A DNA stretch of 64,000 bases from Mesorhizobium sp. WSM4904 (GTDB lineage: Bacteria > Pseudomonadota > Alphaproteobacteria > Rhizobiales > Rhizobiaceae). The position numbers and the translations under genes were made by a program. Every line of letters begins with the position of its first letter. The stretch's first letter is position 1. Below are positions 63,382-64,000 of this stretch, piece after piece. The stretch covers positions 2,365,001 to 2,429,000 of the forward strand of contig NZ_CP121354.1 in the NCBI RefSeq assembly GCF_029674545.1, in the 5' to 3' direction. A model generated the notes under the pieces. The model was given only the letters and a program-made list of their open reading frames with translations, had not been told where the DNA came from and searched no databases.

Positions 63382-64000
63382 TCAAACAGCGTCGCCGGTT
63401 CCCGGAATGAACGCATCGAAGGCCGCGAGCAGTTGCTCGCGGAATAGATCCTTCTCCTGCAGTATCTCGTGATGCGCGCCGTCGATCATCAAAAGCGAGC
63501 CGACGCGCAGCCGCCGGGCATAGGATTCCACCGCCTTGGTCGAGACGACCTGGTCGGCGCCGGCCGCGACAATCAGCATCGGCACCTGGATCCTTGCCAT
63601 GAAATCGGGATCGCTGACCGCCTCCGCAGCTTCGGCGGCAGCCTTCAGCCAGCGGATGGTCGGGCCACCGAGCGCGAGCTGCGGCCAAGCCCTGTAGATG
63701 TCGGTGTTGCGCCGATAACGCTCCGGATCGGACGTCACCTTGTTGGTTTCGAAGGGCGTCGGCAATTTCGGGCGCGGCCCCCAGGCGGCATAGAGGCGGC
63801 CGAGGCCCAGCGCGCAGAATACCGCGCAGATGCGCCGCACCGTGGTTATCGAAACCGACAGGTCGGGTACGGCCAGGAAGGGGGCGATCAGCACCATGCG
63901 GCGGACCCGGTTGACCATCGAGGGCGAAGCGAGCAGCGCGATCACCGCTCCGGTCGAGTGGGCGAGAATGTAATAGGGGCCGCGGCAATCCGGCAGCACG
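63382..64000 (-). CDS. Alpha/beta hydrolase (lysophospholipase-like), partial (5' end off the window)
   Basis: The last 206 codons of an alpha/beta hydrolase; the frame runs off the right edge. The nucleophile elbow AHSTGA, the acid in AAGADQVVS and the catalytic His in DGAHHEIL are all present, in the order expected for the serine hydrolase_4/PldB group. The likely role is hydrolysis of monoacyl lipids or other esters in the cytoplasm or at the membrane. The apparent GTG at 63999 is an internal valine codon, not a start. Confidence 0.85.
   Translation of the reverse strand, partial: VLPDCRGPYYILAHSTGAVIALLASPSMVNRVRRMVLIAPFLAVPDLSVSITTVRRICAVFCALGLGRLYAAWGPRPKLPTPFETNKVTSDPERYRRNTDIYRAWPQLALGGPTIRWLKAAAEAAEAVSDPDFMARIQVPMLIVAAGADQVVSTKAVESYARRLRVGSLLMIDGAHHEILQEKDLFREQLLAAFDAFIPGTGDAV

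Overview
The window is GC-rich alphaproteobacterial chromosome, most like a Mesorhizobium or close Phyllobacteriaceae relative. The support is a complete soxBDAG sarcosine oxidase operon, a CpdR receiver protein, an mmgR-like small RNA beside a suhB-type phosphatase, copies of intergenic repeats typical of Rhizobiales, and dense ABC transport and catabolic operons. All calls come from reading the sequence; no database search was run.

Left part (1-13.8 kb): the end of a SET-domain gene, an SDR dehydrogenase, then soxB-soxD-soxA-soxG for sarcosine oxidation. After a perfect bidirectional terminator come a small secreted protein and a TetR regulator, then an acyl-CoA-type catabolic cluster (two SDRs, an APH-like kinase fold, a MaoC hydratase, an acyl-CoA dehydrogenase and a quinone-oxidoreductase-like enzyme).

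13.8-22.2 kb: an RpiR regulator diverges from an N-formylglutamate amidohydrolase-like enzyme, an APC permease, a glutamine-synthetase-like ligase, an aldehyde dehydrogenase and an iron alcohol dehydrogenase. This set fits breakdown of an amine or amino alcohol through gamma-glutamyl intermediates. A toxin-antitoxin pair (XRE antitoxin plus PIN toxin) sits inside the run. 22.3-30 kb: an ABC importer of the iron/polyamine/phosphonate type behind a triple Pho-box-like repeat, then a Na+/H+ antiporter, an endonuclease/exonuclease/phosphatase-family protein and a DMT transporter.

30-47.6 kb: thirteen leftward genes, many overlapping by 4 bases, led by a LacI repressor: Gfo/Idh oxidoreductase, CoA-transferase, enoyl-CoA hydratase, aldehyde dehydrogenase, a sugar-type ABC importer, two GMC flavoenzymes, an SDR, a Dabb protein and an MFS carrier. 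A DUF993 gene is divergent. Near-identical palindromes lie in both divergent promoters, so one LacI protein probably controls the whole unknown pathway.

49.7-59.9 kb is an AT-richer integrative island in the 3' end of tRNA-Val(GAC), bounded by a perfect 70-bp direct repeat and carrying a tyrosine integrase next to the intact tRNA. Its cargo is (i) a three-gene anti-phage module matching Detocs (kinase-like sensor, lone receiver, receiver-nucleoside phosphorylase fusion) and (ii) a divergent single-subunit polymerase-like protein translationally coupled to a small gene with an in-frame TAG and no normal start codon. The second module is the best candidate here for something undescribed.

The right end (60-64 kb) is core chromosome: cpdR, a second N-formylglutamate amidohydrolase, the small RNA, the suhB-type phosphatase, a four-helix membrane protein and a truncated alpha/beta hydrolase.
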